Both the position numbers and the translations under genes were made by a program. From assembly GCA_003554105.1 (NCBI GenBank), contig PWFQ01000018.1:1-64000 (forward strand): a stretch of DNA of 64,000 bases. The letters run 5' to 3'. Each line of letters starts with the position of its first letter. Position 1 is the first letter of the stretch. Below, piece after piece: positions 33,923 to 43,787 of the stretch. The DNA is from Clostridiaceae bacterium (GTDB lineage Bacteria; Bacillota; Clostridia; Peptostreptococcales; T1SED10-28). A model generated the notes under the pieces. That model ran no database searches and had not been told where the DNA came from. It saw only the letters and a program-made list of their open reading frames with translations.

Positions 33923-35764
33923 TTATTCTTTGTCTTCATCATCCATTTCTTCATACTCTGCATCCACAACATTGTCGTCAGAAGAATCTTCCTGCTGTTC
34001 TCCGCCTTGTTGTGCCTGCTGAGCTTTTTGAGCTTCTTCATACATTTTCTGAGAAATTCCGTGGAAGGCTTTATTCACAGATTCAATGGCTGCTTTCATT
34101 TCTTCTACATTCTCTTCTTCTTTTGCTTTTTTTAATTTATCCAGTTCTCCTTGAACCTGAGCTTTTTCCTCTTCGCTGATCTTGTCTTTTCCCTCTTCCA
34201 GTGCCTTCTCGATCTGATAGATGAGGGAGTCCGCCTGATTTTTGGTTTCAATGGCTTCTTTTTTCTTTTTGTCTTCCTCTTCAAACTGCTCCGCTTCCTT
34301 CACTTTCTTTTCAATCTCCTCTTCGGAAAGGTTGCTGGATGCGGTAATGGTAATCTTCTGCTCTTTTCCTGTTCCCAAATCCTTTGCGGATACGTTTACG
34401 ATCCCGTTGGCATCAATGTCAAAGGTGACTTCGATTTGCGGAACTCCCCTTGGTGCCGGAGGAATATCCGTCAATTGAAAACGACCAAGGGTGGAGTTGT
34501 CTGCCGCCATTTGCCGTTCCCCTTGAAGTACATGGATATCTACTGCAGTTTGATTATCCGCTGCTGTTGAGAATACCTGGCTCTTCTTCGTAGGAATGGT
34601 GCTGTTCCGTTCGATCAACTGAGTAAACACTCCTCCGAGGGTTTCAATCCCAAGGGATAGAGGGGTTACATCGAGAAGAAGAACGTCTTTTACATCCCCG
34701 GATAATACTCCTCCCTGAATTGCAGCTCCAAGAGCTACGCATTCGTCAGGATTGATTCCCTTATGTGGATCCTTTTTAGTAATCTTCTTTACTGCCGCCT
34801 GAACTGCGGGAATTCTTGTTGATCCTCCTACCAGAATCACTTTATCAAGATCATCGGAGGAAAGGTCCGCATCCTTTAATGCTTTTCGCATGGGCTCAAC
34901 GGTTTTCTCCACCAGGTGCCCTGTCAGTTCGTCGAATTTCGCCCGCGTGATTTCCATGTCCAGATGCTTTGGTCCACTGGCAGTTGCGGTAACGAAAGGA
35001 AGGTTAATGTTGGTTGTCATTGTACTGGACAGCTCTTTTTTCGCCTTCTCTGCTGCTTCCTTCAATCGTTGAAGAGACATCCGGTCTTCCCGAAGGTCAA
35101 CTCCCTCCTGCTTTTTAAATTCCTCGGCAACGTAGTCAATGAGTGCCTGGTCAAAATCGTCTCCTCCCAGGGTGTTGTTTCCGTGAGTGGCCAAAACCTC
35201 AAATACTCCGTCTCCCAGTTCAAGAATGGAAACGTCAAAGGTTCCTCCTCCCAAGTCGTAAACAAGGACTTTTTGCTGCTCATCAATCTTATCCAAGCCA
35301 TAGGCAAGAGATGCCGCTGTGGGCTCATTGATAATTCTCTTTACTTCCAAGCCGGCGATTTTCCCTGCATCCTTTGTTGCCTGTCGCTGACTGTCTTCGA
35401 AGTATGCAGGCACAGTAATGACTGCCTCTGTCACCTTTTCTCCCAGATATGCTTCCGCATCAGCCTTTAATTTTTGGAGGATCATTGCGGAGATATCCTG
35501 TGGGCTGAAATCTTTTCCGTTAATTTTTTCCACATGATCGGTTCCCATATGCCGTTTGATGGATGAAACGGTTTTGTCTGAATTTGCAACCGCCTGACGC
35601 TTAGCAGGTTCTCCCACGATCCGTTCTCCGTCTTTCCCGAATGCAACCACGGAAGGAGTGGTTCTGTTTCCTTCTGAATTTGCAATCACCTTCGGTTCTC
35701 CACCTTCTAATACCGCCACGCATGAGTTCGTTGTTCCTAAATCAATTCCAATTATTTTTCCCAT
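33923..35764 (-). CDS. dnaK: Chaperone protein DnaK (Hsp70)
   Basis: A 613-residue Hsp70. The ATPase domain (1-365) has [44 protein letters not shown] and [14 protein letters not shown]; the substrate domain contains [16 protein letters not shown], and the lid ends in an acidic [12 protein letters not shown] tail. The start at 35764 was chosen from the family N-terminus [10 protein letters not shown] and its GGAGGC site. Part of the hrcA-grpE-dnaK-dnaJ operon under CIRCE control. Confidence 0.98.
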   Translation of the reverse strand: MGKIIGIDLGTTNSCVAVLEGGEPKVIANSEGNRTTPSVVAFGKDGERIVGEPAKRQAVANSDKTVSSIKRHMGTDHVEKINGKDFSPQDISAMILQKLKADAEAYLGEKVTEAVITVPAYFEDSQRQATKDAGKIAGLEVKRIINEPTAASLAYGLDKIDEQQKVLVYDLGGGTFDVSILELGDGVFEVLATHGNNTLGGDDFDQALIDYVAEEFKKQEGVDLREDRMSLQRLKEAAEKAKKELSSTMTTNINLPFVTATASGPKHLDMEITRAKFDELTGHLVEKTVEPMRKALKDADLSSDDLDKVILVGGSTRIPAVQAAVKKITKKDPHKGINPDECVALGAAIQGGVLSGDVKDVLLLDVTPLSLGIETLGGVFTQLIERNSTIPTKKSQVFSTAADNQTAVDIHVLQGERQMAADNSTLGRFQLTDIPPAPRGVPQIEVTFDIDANGIVNVSAKDLGTGKEQKITITASSNLSEEEIEKKVKEAEQFEEEDKKKKEAIETKNQADSLIYQIEKALEEGKDKISEEEKAQVQGELDKLKKAKEEENVEEMKAAIESVNKAFHGISQKMYEEAQKAQQAQQGGEQQEDSSDDNVVDAEYEEMDDEDKE

Positions 35765-35823
35765 TTTTGCTGCCTCCTTATTTTCTCTCATTCTCTATTT
35801 TTTATTTGCTTACCATCCCACTA

Positions 35824-36462
35824 TTACTTTGAAACCTTTACCATGGCCGGTCGCAAGAGCTTCCCATGGATTTTATACCCTTTTTGTAAAACCTCAATAA
35901 CCGTATCGGTTTCATACTCCGATTCTTCTTTCAGAACGACTTCGTGAAAATCCACATTAAAGGGCTCATAAAGAGGATTTTCCTCTTCAATGGCATTCTT
36001 TCGAAGGACATCCTTCATTTGTTTTAACACCAGCTCCACACCTCTATAGATTTCACAGTCTTCCTCATCGCCGTTCTTGGAACTCAATGCTCTTTCCAGA
36101 TTATCCACAACCTGAAGAAGATCAAAGGCAAATTCTTTGTTGGCAAATTTGATGCTTTTCTCTTTCTCCCGGTTCATCCGCTTTTGATAGTTGGAGAATT
36201 CGGCCTGCAACCGTTTTAATGCGTCACAGTATTGCAAAGACTCTTCCTGCTCTTTTTTTATCTGTTCTTCCAGGTCTTTGATCCGCTCTTCCTTTTCTTC
36301 CAGTTTTTTCATCATTTCCATCGGTGAGAGCACCTCATCCGGTGAAGTTTCTTTCGTTTCTTCCTCTGCGTTTTTCACACTTTCCTCTTCTTCCTGACCG
36401 AAAGCTTCTTCTTGTGGTTCCTTTTGTGGCTCTTTCTCAGGAGCATTTGATTCAAACTTCAT
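35824..36462 (-). CDS. grpE: Nucleotide exchange factor GrpE
   Basis: A 212-residue DnaK nucleotide exchange factor. A highly acidic N-terminal region (1-65) precedes the long coiled coil (about 65-110) and the beta domain with the conserved FDLLQVVDNLERAL and a late VLQKGYKIHGKLLRPAMVKVS motif. The start at 36462 follows AGGTG at 6-bp spacing. Position between hrcA and dnaK confirms identity. Confidence 0.96.
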   Translation of the reverse strand: MKFESNAPEKEPQKEPQEEAFGQEEEESVKNAEEETKETSPDEVLSPMEMMKKLEEKEERIKDLEEQIKKEQEESLQYCDALKRLQAEFSNYQKRMNREKEKSIKFANKEFAFDLLQVVDNLERALSSKNGDEEDCEIYRGVELVLKQMKDVLRKNAIEEENPLYEPFNVDFHEVVLKEESEYETDTVIEVLQKGYKIHGKLLRPAMVKVSK

Positions 36463-36523
36463 CGATAACACCTGCCTTTATTCATTTTTCCGGTTATTCA
36501 TTCATCTCTTGCCGGACAAAGAG

Positions 36524-36547
36524 TTAACCCTTGTCATACAAGGGTTA
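36524..36547 (-). other. Hairpin at the hrcA stop codon
   Basis: TTAACCCTTGT and ACAAGGGTTAA form a 10- to 11-bp stem with a 2- to 4-nt loop that includes the hrcA stop. No T tract follows. It may limit or stabilise the message between hrcA and grpE. Confidence 0.5.
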
Positions 36548-37573
36548 AAAATCATTTTTCAGAGAACGGTTCAAATCCCTGTTAATCCGATACATCACTG
36601 AAACCACTTTTGAATAATCCATCCGGGTGGGACCGATCACACTTAAGTGCCCCACGGTTCGATCATCCACTTTATAGGTGGTGGTCACAAGGCTGCACTC
36701 TTGAGCAATTTCGTAAAGATTCTCCCGCCCAATGGACACCGAAAGACCTTCCCGTCCGGAAAGGGAGAGGAGATTCTTCATCAGTTCCTTTTCCTCCAAC
36801 ATTGCAAGAAATGATCTGGCTTTTACAATATCATTGAATTCGGGAAAATTGAAAATATTCGTTGTTCCGCTGAAAAAAACGTCAATCCTTTCAATTTCCT
36901 TGGAAATCTCCCGGAGGTAAAGAAGAATGCCCCGAATAGTTCTTTCATACTCGGGAAGTTCTTCCTCCATGATTTCACCCTGTTCTTTGGTCATATCCCG
37001 AAGATCTTTCCCCTGGAGATGGGTGTTCAGAAGGTTCGAGATTTTCTGCAACTCCTCTTGGTTCAATGCTTGACCGGTTTTCAGCAAAGAGTTTTTTACA
37101 TGTCCGGCATTGATGATCAGAACCAGAAGGAACCGATCTTCATCCACAGGGACCAATTGGATATGCTTAACAAGAGTTTCCTGGGTTTTTTCCGCCATGG
37201 CAATGGACGTATAGTCCGTCAATTCCGCCAAGTGCTCTGCGCTGTTCCGTAGCAGATTTTGAATTTCATGAAACTTCTGAGCCAGATTTTTCCGGAGGAG
37301 TTCCTGCTGTCTTTTTGCTAAACGTTTCGATTCCATTAGCTGATCAACATACAATCGATAGGCTTTATCGCTGGGAATCCTTCCTGAAGATGTGTGAGGC
37401 TGAAGCAGATAGCCGTATTCCTCCAACTCCGACATTTCATTTCGAATGGTTGCTGCGCTGACACCTAAGTCATATTTTCTTGATAAGGTTCTGGATCCTA
37501 CAGGTTCGGCGGTTTCTATATAATCTTTAATAATCGCTTTGAGAATTTTAAGCTTTCTTTCGCTTAATTCCAT
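36545..37573 (-). CDS. hrcA: Heat-inducible transcription repressor HrcA
   Basis: A 342-residue winged-helix repressor that binds CIRCE and releases it on heat shock when GroEL is titrated. The N-terminal DNA-binding part (1-75) has LSERKLKILKAIIKDYIETAEPVGSR broken by TLSRKYDLGVSAATIRNEM; a GAF-like dimerisation part follows, and the C-terminus has GHLSVIGPTRMDYSKV. The ATG is preceded by GAGGTGG. A perfect CIRCE lies 17 bp upstream, giving autoregulation. Confidence 0.97.
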   Translation of the reverse strand: MELSERKLKILKAIIKDYIETAEPVGSRTLSRKYDLGVSAATIRNEMSELEEYGYLLQPHTSSGRIPSDKAYRLYVDQLMESKRLAKRQQELLRKNLAQKFHEIQNLLRNSAEHLAELTDYTSIAMAEKTQETLVKHIQLVPVDEDRFLLVLIINAGHVKNSLLKTGQALNQEELQKISNLLNTHLQGKDLRDMTKEQGEIMEEELPEYERTIRGILLYLREISKEIERIDVFFSGTTNIFNFPEFNDIVKARSFLAMLEEKELMKNLLSLSGREGLSVSIGRENLYEIAQECSLVTTTYKVDDRTVGHLSVIGPTRMDYSKVVSVMYRINRDLNRSLKNDF

Positions 37574-37590
37574 GCTACCACCTCACATTA

Positions 37591-37617
37591 TTAGCACTCT
37601 GTCTTAATGAGTGCTAA
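37591..37617. promoter_or_regulatory. CIRCE operator
   Basis: A perfect TTAGCACTC - 9 bp - GAGTGCTAA match to the CIRCE consensus, between the hrcA promoter and its start codon. It is the target of HrcA, encoded next to it. Confidence 0.98.
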
Positions 37618-37630
37618 TGATTATGACATT

Positions 37631-37659
37631 AAATTACCACGGCTACAGGTTTTTGTCAA
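37631..37659 (-). promoter_or_regulatory. Sigma-A promoter of the hrcA heat-shock operon
   Basis: Minus strand TTGACA (37654-37659), 17-bp spacer and TAATTT (37631-37636), placing CIRCE at the transcription start region. Confidence 0.8.
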
Positions 37660-37692
37660 GGGATTTTAGTGAAATTTCACCGATGATAACCT

Positions 37693-38832
37693 CTACCCTA
37701 TTAGATCCCGAAAAACCGAATTGGAAAGGTAAAGTCCTTGTTTCGTCAATCGGTAACCACCCGGAAATTCCTCTAAAAGTCCCTTTCGAACATTCCTCTG
37801 CAACTCCCGGATCATCTCCGGGGATAATGAGGCCTGATGGCGGTTTTCAATGTCTTTCATCTGTATACCCTCCATCATGCGAAGTCCAAGTATTAAGGAT
37901 TCTCTTAGCCTCTCTTCCGTGGCAATTCTTTCCCGTTCAGCCACTGGAATTTCCCCCTGTTTTACAGATGATAAGTAGGCATTCATCTCCTCATGGTTCG
38001 AAAAGCGCTCGTCATTAAAACTGGAATGAGCACCAAGACCAAGACCGATATACTCCTGGTTTTCCCAGTACACCCGATTATGTCGACACTGATGACCGTC
38101 CTTTGCAAAATTTGAGATTTCATAATGATCCCATCCCCTGTCGGTCATATCGTTCACTAACATCTCATACATGTCACCCTCCAGATCCTCATCGGGTTTT
38201 GAAATCTCTCCACGCTGAATTTTATCATAGAGGGGAGTTTCTTCGGACACAATAAGACCATACGCGCTGATGTGTTGTATATCAAGAGAATTGATAAACT
38301 CCAGCGTTCCTTTAAAATCCTCCATGGTTTGATCTGGAAGCCCGAACATCACATCCACGCTGATGTTTTCAAACCCTGCGGTTTCGGCAGAGTGACAGGC
38401 TCTTAGGAAATCCTCCTTCGTATGGAGACGACCCAGTGCCTTTAGCAGCGTTGGCAAGTGACTTTGCATTCCTATACTGAGCCGGTTTACACCGGCATAT
38501 TTATATCCTTTCAGCTTCTCCGGAGTTAAGCTTTCAGGATTTCCCTCAAGGCTGATCTCAGCATCCCCGTCGATGAAAAAATGCTCTTGAAGTGAGTCTA
38601 GAATCTCTTTCACCTCTGTAATTCCCAGAAGACTGGGAGTCCCTCCGCCGAAAAAAATCGTTGGGATATGATATTCCCTCAGGATTGGTTCATAAAGAAG
38701 AATTTCCTTTTTCAATCCTTCCATATACTCCCCCATTGTTCCCTGATGACAGGGAAAAGAGTGGAAATCGCAATAGACGCATTTGTCCCTGCAGAAAGGA
38801 ATATGAAGATAAAGACTTACGGGTTTTTTCAT
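37693..38832 (-). CDS. hemW: HemW-like radical SAM protein
   Basis: A 379-residue radical-SAM protein of the HemW family (formerly annotated as oxygen-independent coproporphyrinogen oxidase), now regarded as a haem chaperone. The N-terminal SLYLHIPFCRDKCVYCDF carries CxxxCxxC; FFGGGTPSLL, EGNPESL, GVNRLSIGMQS and the VDVMFGLPDQT motif follow, with a C-terminal HemN-type domain. The start at 38832 uses GAAGGAGG. It lies between lepA and hrcA, the standard order. Confidence 0.92.
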   Translation of the reverse strand: MKKPVSLYLHIPFCRDKCVYCDFHSFPCHQGTMGEYMEGLKKEILLYEPILREYHIPTIFFGGGTPSLLGITEVKEILDSLQEHFFIDGDAEISLEGNPESLTPEKLKGYKYAGVNRLSIGMQSHLPTLLKALGRLHTKEDFLRACHSAETAGFENISVDVMFGLPDQTMEDFKGTLEFINSLDIQHISAYGLIVSEETPLYDKIQRGEISKPDEDLEGDMYEMLVNDMTDRGWDHYEISNFAKDGHQCRHNRVYWENQEYIGLGLGAHSSFNDERFSNHEEMNAYLSSVKQGEIPVAERERIATEERLRESLILGLRMMEGIQMKDIENRHQASLSPEMIRELQRNVRKGLLEEFPGGYRLTKQGLYLSNSVFRDLIG

Positions 38833-38866
38833 AGGCGCCTCCTTCCAAAGTCCAAAACAAACGAGA

Positions 38867-38892
38867 AAACTAGCAACCAAGGCTGCTAGTTT
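38867..38892 (-). terminator. Terminator after lepA
   Basis: AAACTAGCA pairs with TGCTAGTTT around an 8-nt loop that can close by CC/GG, followed on the minus strand by TTTTC and further T-rich sequence. The stem starts 5 bp past the lepA stop. Confidence 0.7.
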
Positions 38893-38896
38893 CCGA

Positions 38897-40705
38897 TTAA
38901 TTGTCCAGTTTCAATACAGACATAAAGGCCTTTTGAGGAACCTCAACATTCCCCACCTGTCTCATCCGCTTCTTTCCTTCTTTTTGTTTCTCCAGCAGTT
39001 TTTTCTTACGGGAGATATCTCCCCCGTAACACTTGGAGGTAACATCCTTACGAAGGGCCCGGACGGTTTCCCTGGCAACGACTTTGTTTCCGATGGCCGC
39101 CTGAATGGGCACAGCAAATTGATGTCGGGGGATTTCATCCTTAAGTTTCTCACACATTCCCCGTCCCCGGGCTTCCGCCGAGTCACGGTGAACGATAAAG
39201 GACAGAGCATCCACCTGTTCATGATTAATTAAGATATCCAGTTTTACCAGATTCGCTTCCTTATACCCTGTAAACTCATAGTCCAGGGATCCATATCCCC
39301 GGGTTTTCGACTTTAAGGCATCAAAAAAATCATAGATGACTTCATTAAGGGGAAGATCATAATTGATCACAACCCTTGTGTCTTCAATGTATTCCATGTC
39401 TCTCATAGTTCCACGGCGGTGCTGGCACAGCTCCATGACAGTGCCAACGTACTCATTGGGGATCATGATCCCCGCTTTCACGATGGGTTCTTCAATCTTC
39501 CTGATTTCAGTAGGATCCGGAAGGTTGGCGGGATTCTGAATCATTACTTCTTCACCGTTATTTTTTATCACCCGGTAGATTACGCTGGGTGCGGTGGTGA
39601 TTATATCGAGATCAAATTCCCGCATAAGTCTCTCCTGAATAATTTCCATGTGCAGGAGGCCTAAAAATCCGCTTCGAAATCCAAATCCAAGGGCTGCAGA
39701 GGTTTCCGCTTCATAGACCAGGGATGCGTCATTCACCTGAAGCTTTTCCAAAGCGTCACGAACATCTTCGTATTTTTCCCCTTCAGCGGGATAGATTCCA
39801 CAGTATACCATGGGGGTCGCTTTCTTGTACCCGGGAAAAGGATTTGTTGTTTCATTGCCGGCCTCTGTAATGGTATCTCCAACCCGGCAATGTCGGACTT
39901 CCTTAATACTTGCCGTCATATAGCCTACATCTCCGGCTTTAAGAATATCCAAAGAAACGGGGTTCGGTGAGAAAACTCCCACTTCGTTGATTTCAAAGGT
40001 TTTACCCGTTGCCATCATTTTAATTTTCATGCCCTTTTTCATTTCCCCCTGGAAAACACGGATGTAGGCGATCACTCCCTTGTAATTATCGTAGAAGGAA
40101 TCAAAAATCAGGGCCTTCAGGGGCTCTGTCTCATCATCTTCGGGGGGGTGAATCTTCTTAACAATTGCCTCCAGAACATCCTCAATATTAATTCCGTTTT
40201 TAGCGGAAATTAAAGGAGCATCAGTGGTATCAATTCCAAGGATGTCTTCAATTTCCTTTTTCACCTCATCAATACGGGCACCGGGAAGATCAATTTTATT
40301 GATCACAGGAATAATTTCCAGATCCTGTTCCAATGCCAGATAGACATTGGCCAAGGTCTGGGCTTCAATACCCTGGGCAGCATCCACAACAAGGATTGCC
40401 CCCTCACAGGCGGCAAGACTTCTTGACACCTCATAGGTAAAATCCACATGACCCGGAGTATCAATAAGATTTAAGGAATATTCCTCACCGTCCTCCGCTT
40501 TATATAAGAGACGAATCGTTTGAAGCTTAATGGTGATTCCCCTCTCCCGTTCAAGTTCCATATTATCCAATAACTGATCCTGCATATCACGCTCTGCGAT
40601 CAGACCGGTTTTTTCGATCAGACGATCGGCCAGGGTGGATTTCCCGTGGTCGATATGGGCGATAATTGAAAAATTTCGGATCTTTTTTTGTCTTGCACTT
40701 GCCAT
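38897..40705 (-). CDS. lepA: Elongation factor 4 (LepA)
   Basis: A 602-residue ribosomal GTPase that acts in translation or initiation under stress. G1 is [14 protein letters not shown]3 is DTPGHVDF and G4 NKIDLPGA. The LepA C-terminal domain ([17 protein letters not shown], then [15 protein letters not shown]) is unmistakable. ATG 40705 has AAAGGAGG upstream. First gene of the lepA-hemW run with an extended -10 promoter upstream. Confidence 0.98.
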   Translation of the reverse strand: MASARQKKIRNFSIIAHIDHGKSTLADRLIEKTGLIAERDMQDQLLDNMELERERGITIKLQTIRLLYKAEDGEEYSLNLIDTPGHVDFTYEVSRSLAACEGAILVVDAAQGIEAQTLANVYLALEQDLEIIPVINKIDLPGARIDEVKKEIEDILGIDTTDAPLISAKNGINIEDVLEAIVKKIHPPEDDETEPLKALIFDSFYDNYKGVIAYIRVFQGEMKKGMKIKMMATGKTFEINEVGVFSPNPVSLDILKAGDVGYMTASIKEVRHCRVGDTITEAGNETTNPFPGYKKATPMVYCGIYPAEGEKYEDVRDALEKLQVNDASLVYEAETSAALGFGFRSGFLGLLHMEIIQERLMREFDLDIITTAPSVIYRVIKNNGEEVMIQNPANLPDPTEIRKIEEPIVKAGIMIPNEYVGTVMELCQHRRGTMRDMEYIEDTRVVINYDLPLNEVIYDFFDALKSKTRGYGSLDYEFTGYKEANLVKLDILINHEQVDALSFIVHRDSAEARGRGMCEKLKDEIPRHQFAVPIQAAIGNKVVARETVRALRKDVTSKCYGGDISRKKKLLEKQKEGKKRMRQVGNVEVPQKAFMSVLKLDN

Positions 40706-40746
40706 GGTGATCCTCCTTTTACTCTCCTTCATTTATTCACTAAACG

Positions 40747-40755
40747 ATTATAACA
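40747..40755 (-). promoter_or_regulatory. Extended -10 promoter of lepA
   Basis: Minus strand TGTTATAAT (TGnTATAAT), 41 bp upstream of the lepA start. The -35 region is poor. Confidence 0.6.
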
Positions 40756-40815
40756 TATTCCCCCCGGGGTTAACAGTGGTTTTCCCAAAGGGCCAAAACT
40801 TTTCTTTGAATCGTA

Positions 40816-40844
40816 TTGCAATCCCTTGTTTTTTCTGATAGAAT
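40816..40844 (+). promoter_or_regulatory. Sigma-A promoter of rpsT
   Basis: TTGCAA (40816-40821), 17-bp spacer, TAGAAT (40839-40844), divergent from lepA. Confidence 0.75.
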
Positions 40845-40878
40845 CTATATGTTAACAGCCTATAAGGGGGTGAGATAC

Positions 40879-41142
40879 ATGGCAAATATTAAATCAGCAC
40901 AAAAACGGATTAAAGTGATTCAAAAGAAAACTGCGCGCAACAAGTTAATCAAGGACGATGTGAAAAAGACCATCAAAGCTTTCGAAAAGGCCCTGACCAA
41001 CAGTGATATCGATACTGCGAAGGAAAAACTTCACGCCATCGAAAAGAAGTTGCGAAAAGCTGCTTCCAAAGGAATTTATCACAAAGCAAAGGCATCTCGA
41101 AAGGTTTCTCGATTAACGAAAAAGCTGAATCGTGCTGAATAA
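40879..41142 (+). CDS. rpsT: 30S ribosomal protein S20
   Basis: An 87-residue basic helical protein, bS20: MANIKSAQKRIKVIQKK, then ARNKLIKDDVKKTIKAFEKA and a Lys/Ala-rich helix ending KASRKVSRLTKKLN. It binds 16S rRNA early in 30S assembly. ATG 40879 has AAGGGGGTGAG upstream. Single-gene unit with its own promoter and terminator; the place opposite lepA/holA is common in Firmicutes. Confidence 0.97.
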   Translation: MANIKSAQKRIKVIQKKTARNKLIKDDVKKTIKAFEKALTNSDIDTAKEKLHAIEKKLRKAASKGIYHKAKASRKVSRLTKKLNRAE

Positions 41143-41182
41143 TATCCCCCGACTGAAAACCGTGTCTCGGTTTCGATAAATT

Positions 41183-41217
41183 AAGCATACCACTTCCATG
41201 GTATGCTTATTTTTTTT
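41183..41217. terminator. Terminator between rpsT and holA
   Basis: 10-bp perfect stem AAGCATACCA / TGGTATGCTT with a 6-nt loop and T8 on the plus strand. It overlaps the holA stop and may serve both genes. Confidence 0.93.
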
Positions 41218-42250
41218 ACTCACAAAGCTTTAATACAATCAGCTCAAGGGCAACTCCGTCTTCCATTTCCCCACGCTTGATCATGGTTTCTTTTTCCATC
41301 ATAAAGTTCAAAGCATCCATTAACGCCTCTTCATTATATTGATTTCCCTGTCGCAGACTTTTCTGAGCAACAAAAGGATGAATGCCGATGGCTTTGGCGA
41401 TGGCCTTCGCTGTATATCCCTGTCGGGAAAGATGCTTCACCTTCATCACATTTCTCATCTGATTTTGCAGTGTTGCAAGGATTTTCAGCGGATGCTCTCC
41501 TCCCTGAATCAAAGAATTCATACGGTGAATGGCATCCTTGACAGCTTTTTTCTCTATGGAGTCCATTACTTGGAAAATATCGTTTTCAAAGCTCTTTGTG
41601 ATAATGTGGTCCACATGGTATTTTTCGATCACCTCATCAGTGATTCCGTAAGAAATCAGCTTATTGACCTCCTGTTCCACATAAAGCAATGTGTTTTCAC
41701 TGTTTCTTCCCAAATAGTCCAGGTTTTCCATCAAATAAGTGATTGTCCCCGTTTCGACGGAAAGACCTGCTTTTTGAATTTTTCCTTGAAGAAAACGGAA
41801 AAGCTCCCGTTCCTCCAAAGGTTGGAAATCATGGTATGAGCCAAGTTTTTTCAGTGTTTTTACAAGTTTTTTCCGCCCATCAATCCGGGGTGAAATAAAG
41901 GCGATCACGATTCCTTTGGGAAGATTTTTTACAATCTGTAAAATTTCCCCTTCAACGTTCTTGTCGCCTCCTTTTTTCTGAGGAGACAGGTAGGGCACAT
42001 CTTTTACAATCACCAGTTTATGCTCATTCATAAAGGGAAAGGTGTCCACAGCATCCCTGAACTTTTCCATTGTGAAGTCTTTTTCCCGAAGCACAACTAA
42101 ATTCAAGCTCTCAAAAGCAGGATCCACCAATGCCTTAATTAACTCCTTTTCCCCCCGATCCAGAAAGTAATTTTCTTTCCCTGTCATCAAAAACAATGGC
42201 CTAAGAGGTCGCTCTTTGATTCGTTCTTTGAATTCTTTCCAGGATCCCAT
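41216..42250 (-). CDS. holA: DNA polymerase III delta subunit
   Basis: A 344-residue clamp-loader subunit that opens the sliding clamp. Family features are PLFLMTGKENYFLDRG at the N-terminus, a central LPKGIVIAFISPRIDGRKKLVKTLK segment split by short turns, and a C-terminal helical domain (IQGGEHPLKILATLQNQ, then GIHPFVAQKSLRQ). ATG 42250 has GGAGG at 8-bp spacing. Its first 50 bases overlap the end of comEC, so they are probably coupled; comEC-holA adjacency is classical. Confidence 0.92.
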   Translation of the reverse strand: MGSWKEFKERIKERPLRPLFLMTGKENYFLDRGEKELIKALVDPAFESLNLVVLREKDFTMEKFRDAVDTFPFMNEHKLVIVKDVPYLSPQKKGGDKNVEGEILQIVKNLPKGIVIAFISPRIDGRKKLVKTLKKLGSYHDFQPLEERELFRFLQGKIQKAGLSVETGTITYLMENLDYLGRNSENTLLYVEQEVNKLISYGITDEVIEKYHVDHIITKSFENDIFQVMDSIEKKAVKDAIHRMNSLIQGGEHPLKILATLQNQMRNVMKVKHLSRQGYTAKAIAKAIGIHPFVAQKSLRQGNQYNEEALMDALNFMMEKETMIKRGEMEDGVALELIVLKLCE

Positions 42251-43787
42251 GAATTTTTCCTCCTTCAAGTAAGTCGATCGCCAGCAGCATCCCTCCGTAA
42301 TAGAGCAGAACCCAGTGAAGGGTCACATTTTCCACCGCCACATAGGCAAAAGGAACCTTCTCCATCCATTGAAGAATCGACATCTGATAATAGAGTATTC
42401 CATTTGCAATAAAAGCAATTCCCTGCCCTATGTGAGGAATGAAGACTCCCCACACCAATGCGGTCACTCCCAGAGTCAGCAAAAGTGCCATTGTCGGTAA
42501 TAAAGCAAGATTAGCTAAAAGACTGATCGTCGATATTCTGTTGAAATAAAACGCCACAATGGGCACAGTAGCAAGCTGAGCGGAAAGAGTCACAGCAACT
42601 AAAGATCTCACGCCCTCGGGAATCGATGTATATCCCCTCCACCAACGGATAAATCGGGGATAGAGAATAAAGATTCCAAGGGTTGCCATAAATGAAAGCT
42701 GGAAAGACAGGGTGAAAAGCGCAAATGGATTTTGAAGAAGAACCAGGATTCCCACTACACTTAAACATTGAATACCGTCGTAGGGCCTTTCCCGAAAATA
42801 AGCAATCATAAGCATTCCGGCTAAAAGACTTCCCCTCAATAAGGAAACAGGAAATCCCGCCACTATCCCATACAAAATCATGAGAAGGACTCCCAGGATT
42901 AGCCGTTGATTTTTCCCGAACCCAAGCAATGCGAAAAAGCTTTGTCCCATCCAAAGGATCAGACCGATATGTAAACCCGAAAGGGCAATTAAGTGTGATG
43001 TTCCGGTTTTTGAAAAGAGGTCCAGCTCTTCTCTCATTAAAAATCCCCGGTTTCCGAAAAGTACGCTCTTCATCACCTGATCATGAGGTGATTGCAGAGT
43101 CTCTGAAAAAAAGCGGTCTCCGTAGTTTCGAACCGCAAGAGGCCAAGACTTTGAAGTTTGAGGCTTCTCCTCCAGTACCTTTATCCCGTCACTCCGGAGG
43201 GTGATTCGGTTGTTTATCCCTTTCCCCAGCAAGCTCCAGTAATAGGAGTGAACCTCTTCTCCCCGGGGCAGAAGATGATCAATTTGACCATCTTTTACTT
43301 TTATTTCCACCATCATTCCCGGTATTATGGTCAAAGAAGAATCATACATCATAACATTCAACTTCTTTTTCAGAAAGATTTCCTTTTCCTGAAGAATGAG
43401 GGAACGGCTGATGACGTCCATTTCATAGCCGTATTGTCTTTCCCGAACTTCATAGACCACTGCTTTTAACTCTCCATCTATATTCTCAGGGAAAAATGCC
43501 GTCAACACTTCAGAGTCCCGGGCATGAATTTGAAAAAGAAGAAGTCCAATTCCTAAGGTAATGGTCATCCATAGAAATCCCTCGATCAAAAATTCCCTCA
43601 TGTAAAATACGGACTCTTTTCGACTACCCGTCACTCTAAAAAGAAGAGCAAGTGTCAAAACGAGAAGTACACCATATAAAAGGGGCACAGAAAGAAGAAT
43701 CATCCCATTCCGCCAAAGAATCATTCCGAGGATGATCCCCCCCGCCAGAAAAATGAACGTAGGAAAGCACTGCCTTTTAAGCTTCAT
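42201..43787 (-). CDS. comEC: ComEC/Rec2 family competence protein lacking the metallo-beta-lactamase domain
   Basis: A 528-residue polytopic membrane protein. It has an N-terminal DUF4131 region (about 30-190) and the competence channel domain with the signature LIALSGLHIGLILWMG and VSLLRGSLLAGML, then about nine further hydrophobic helices. Usual ComEC proteins have about 750 residues, with a C-terminal metallo-beta-lactamase nuclease-like domain; here the chain stops after the membrane part. A separate gene at 46298 encodes such a domain. In the family it transports single-stranded DNA. The start lies 11 bp inside the yibE/F gene and lacks a clear ribosome-binding site. Confidence 0.88.
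   Translation of the reverse strand: MKLKRQCFPTFIFLAGGIILGMILWRNGMILLSVPLLYGVLLVLTLALLFRVTGSRKESVFYMREFLIEGFLWMTITLGIGLLLFQIHARDSEVLTAFFPENIDGELKAVVYEVRERQYGYEMDVISRSLILQEKEIFLKKKLNVMMYDSSLTIIPGMMVEIKVKDGQIDHLLPRGEEVHSYYWSLLGKGINNRITLRSDGIKVLEEKPQTSKSWPLAVRNYGDRFFSETLQSPHDQVMKSVLFGNRGFLMREELDLFSKTGTSHLIALSGLHIGLILWMGQSFFALLGFGKNQRLILGVLLMILYGIVAGFPVSLLRGSLLAGMLMIAYFRERPYDGIQCLSVVGILVLLQNPFALFTLSFQLSFMATLGIFILYPRFIRWWRGYTSIPEGVRSLVAVTLSAQLATVPIVAFYFNRISTISLLANLALLPTMALLLTLGVTALVWGVFIPHIGQGIAFIANGILYYQMSILQWMEKVPFAYVAVENVTLHWVLLYYGGMLLAIDLLEGGKIHGILERIQRTNQRATS

Noticed and set aside
34916-35470. 184-codon open frame opposite dnaK
   Set aside because: Shadow of the strongly conserved dnaK; no start signals and no recognisable protein.
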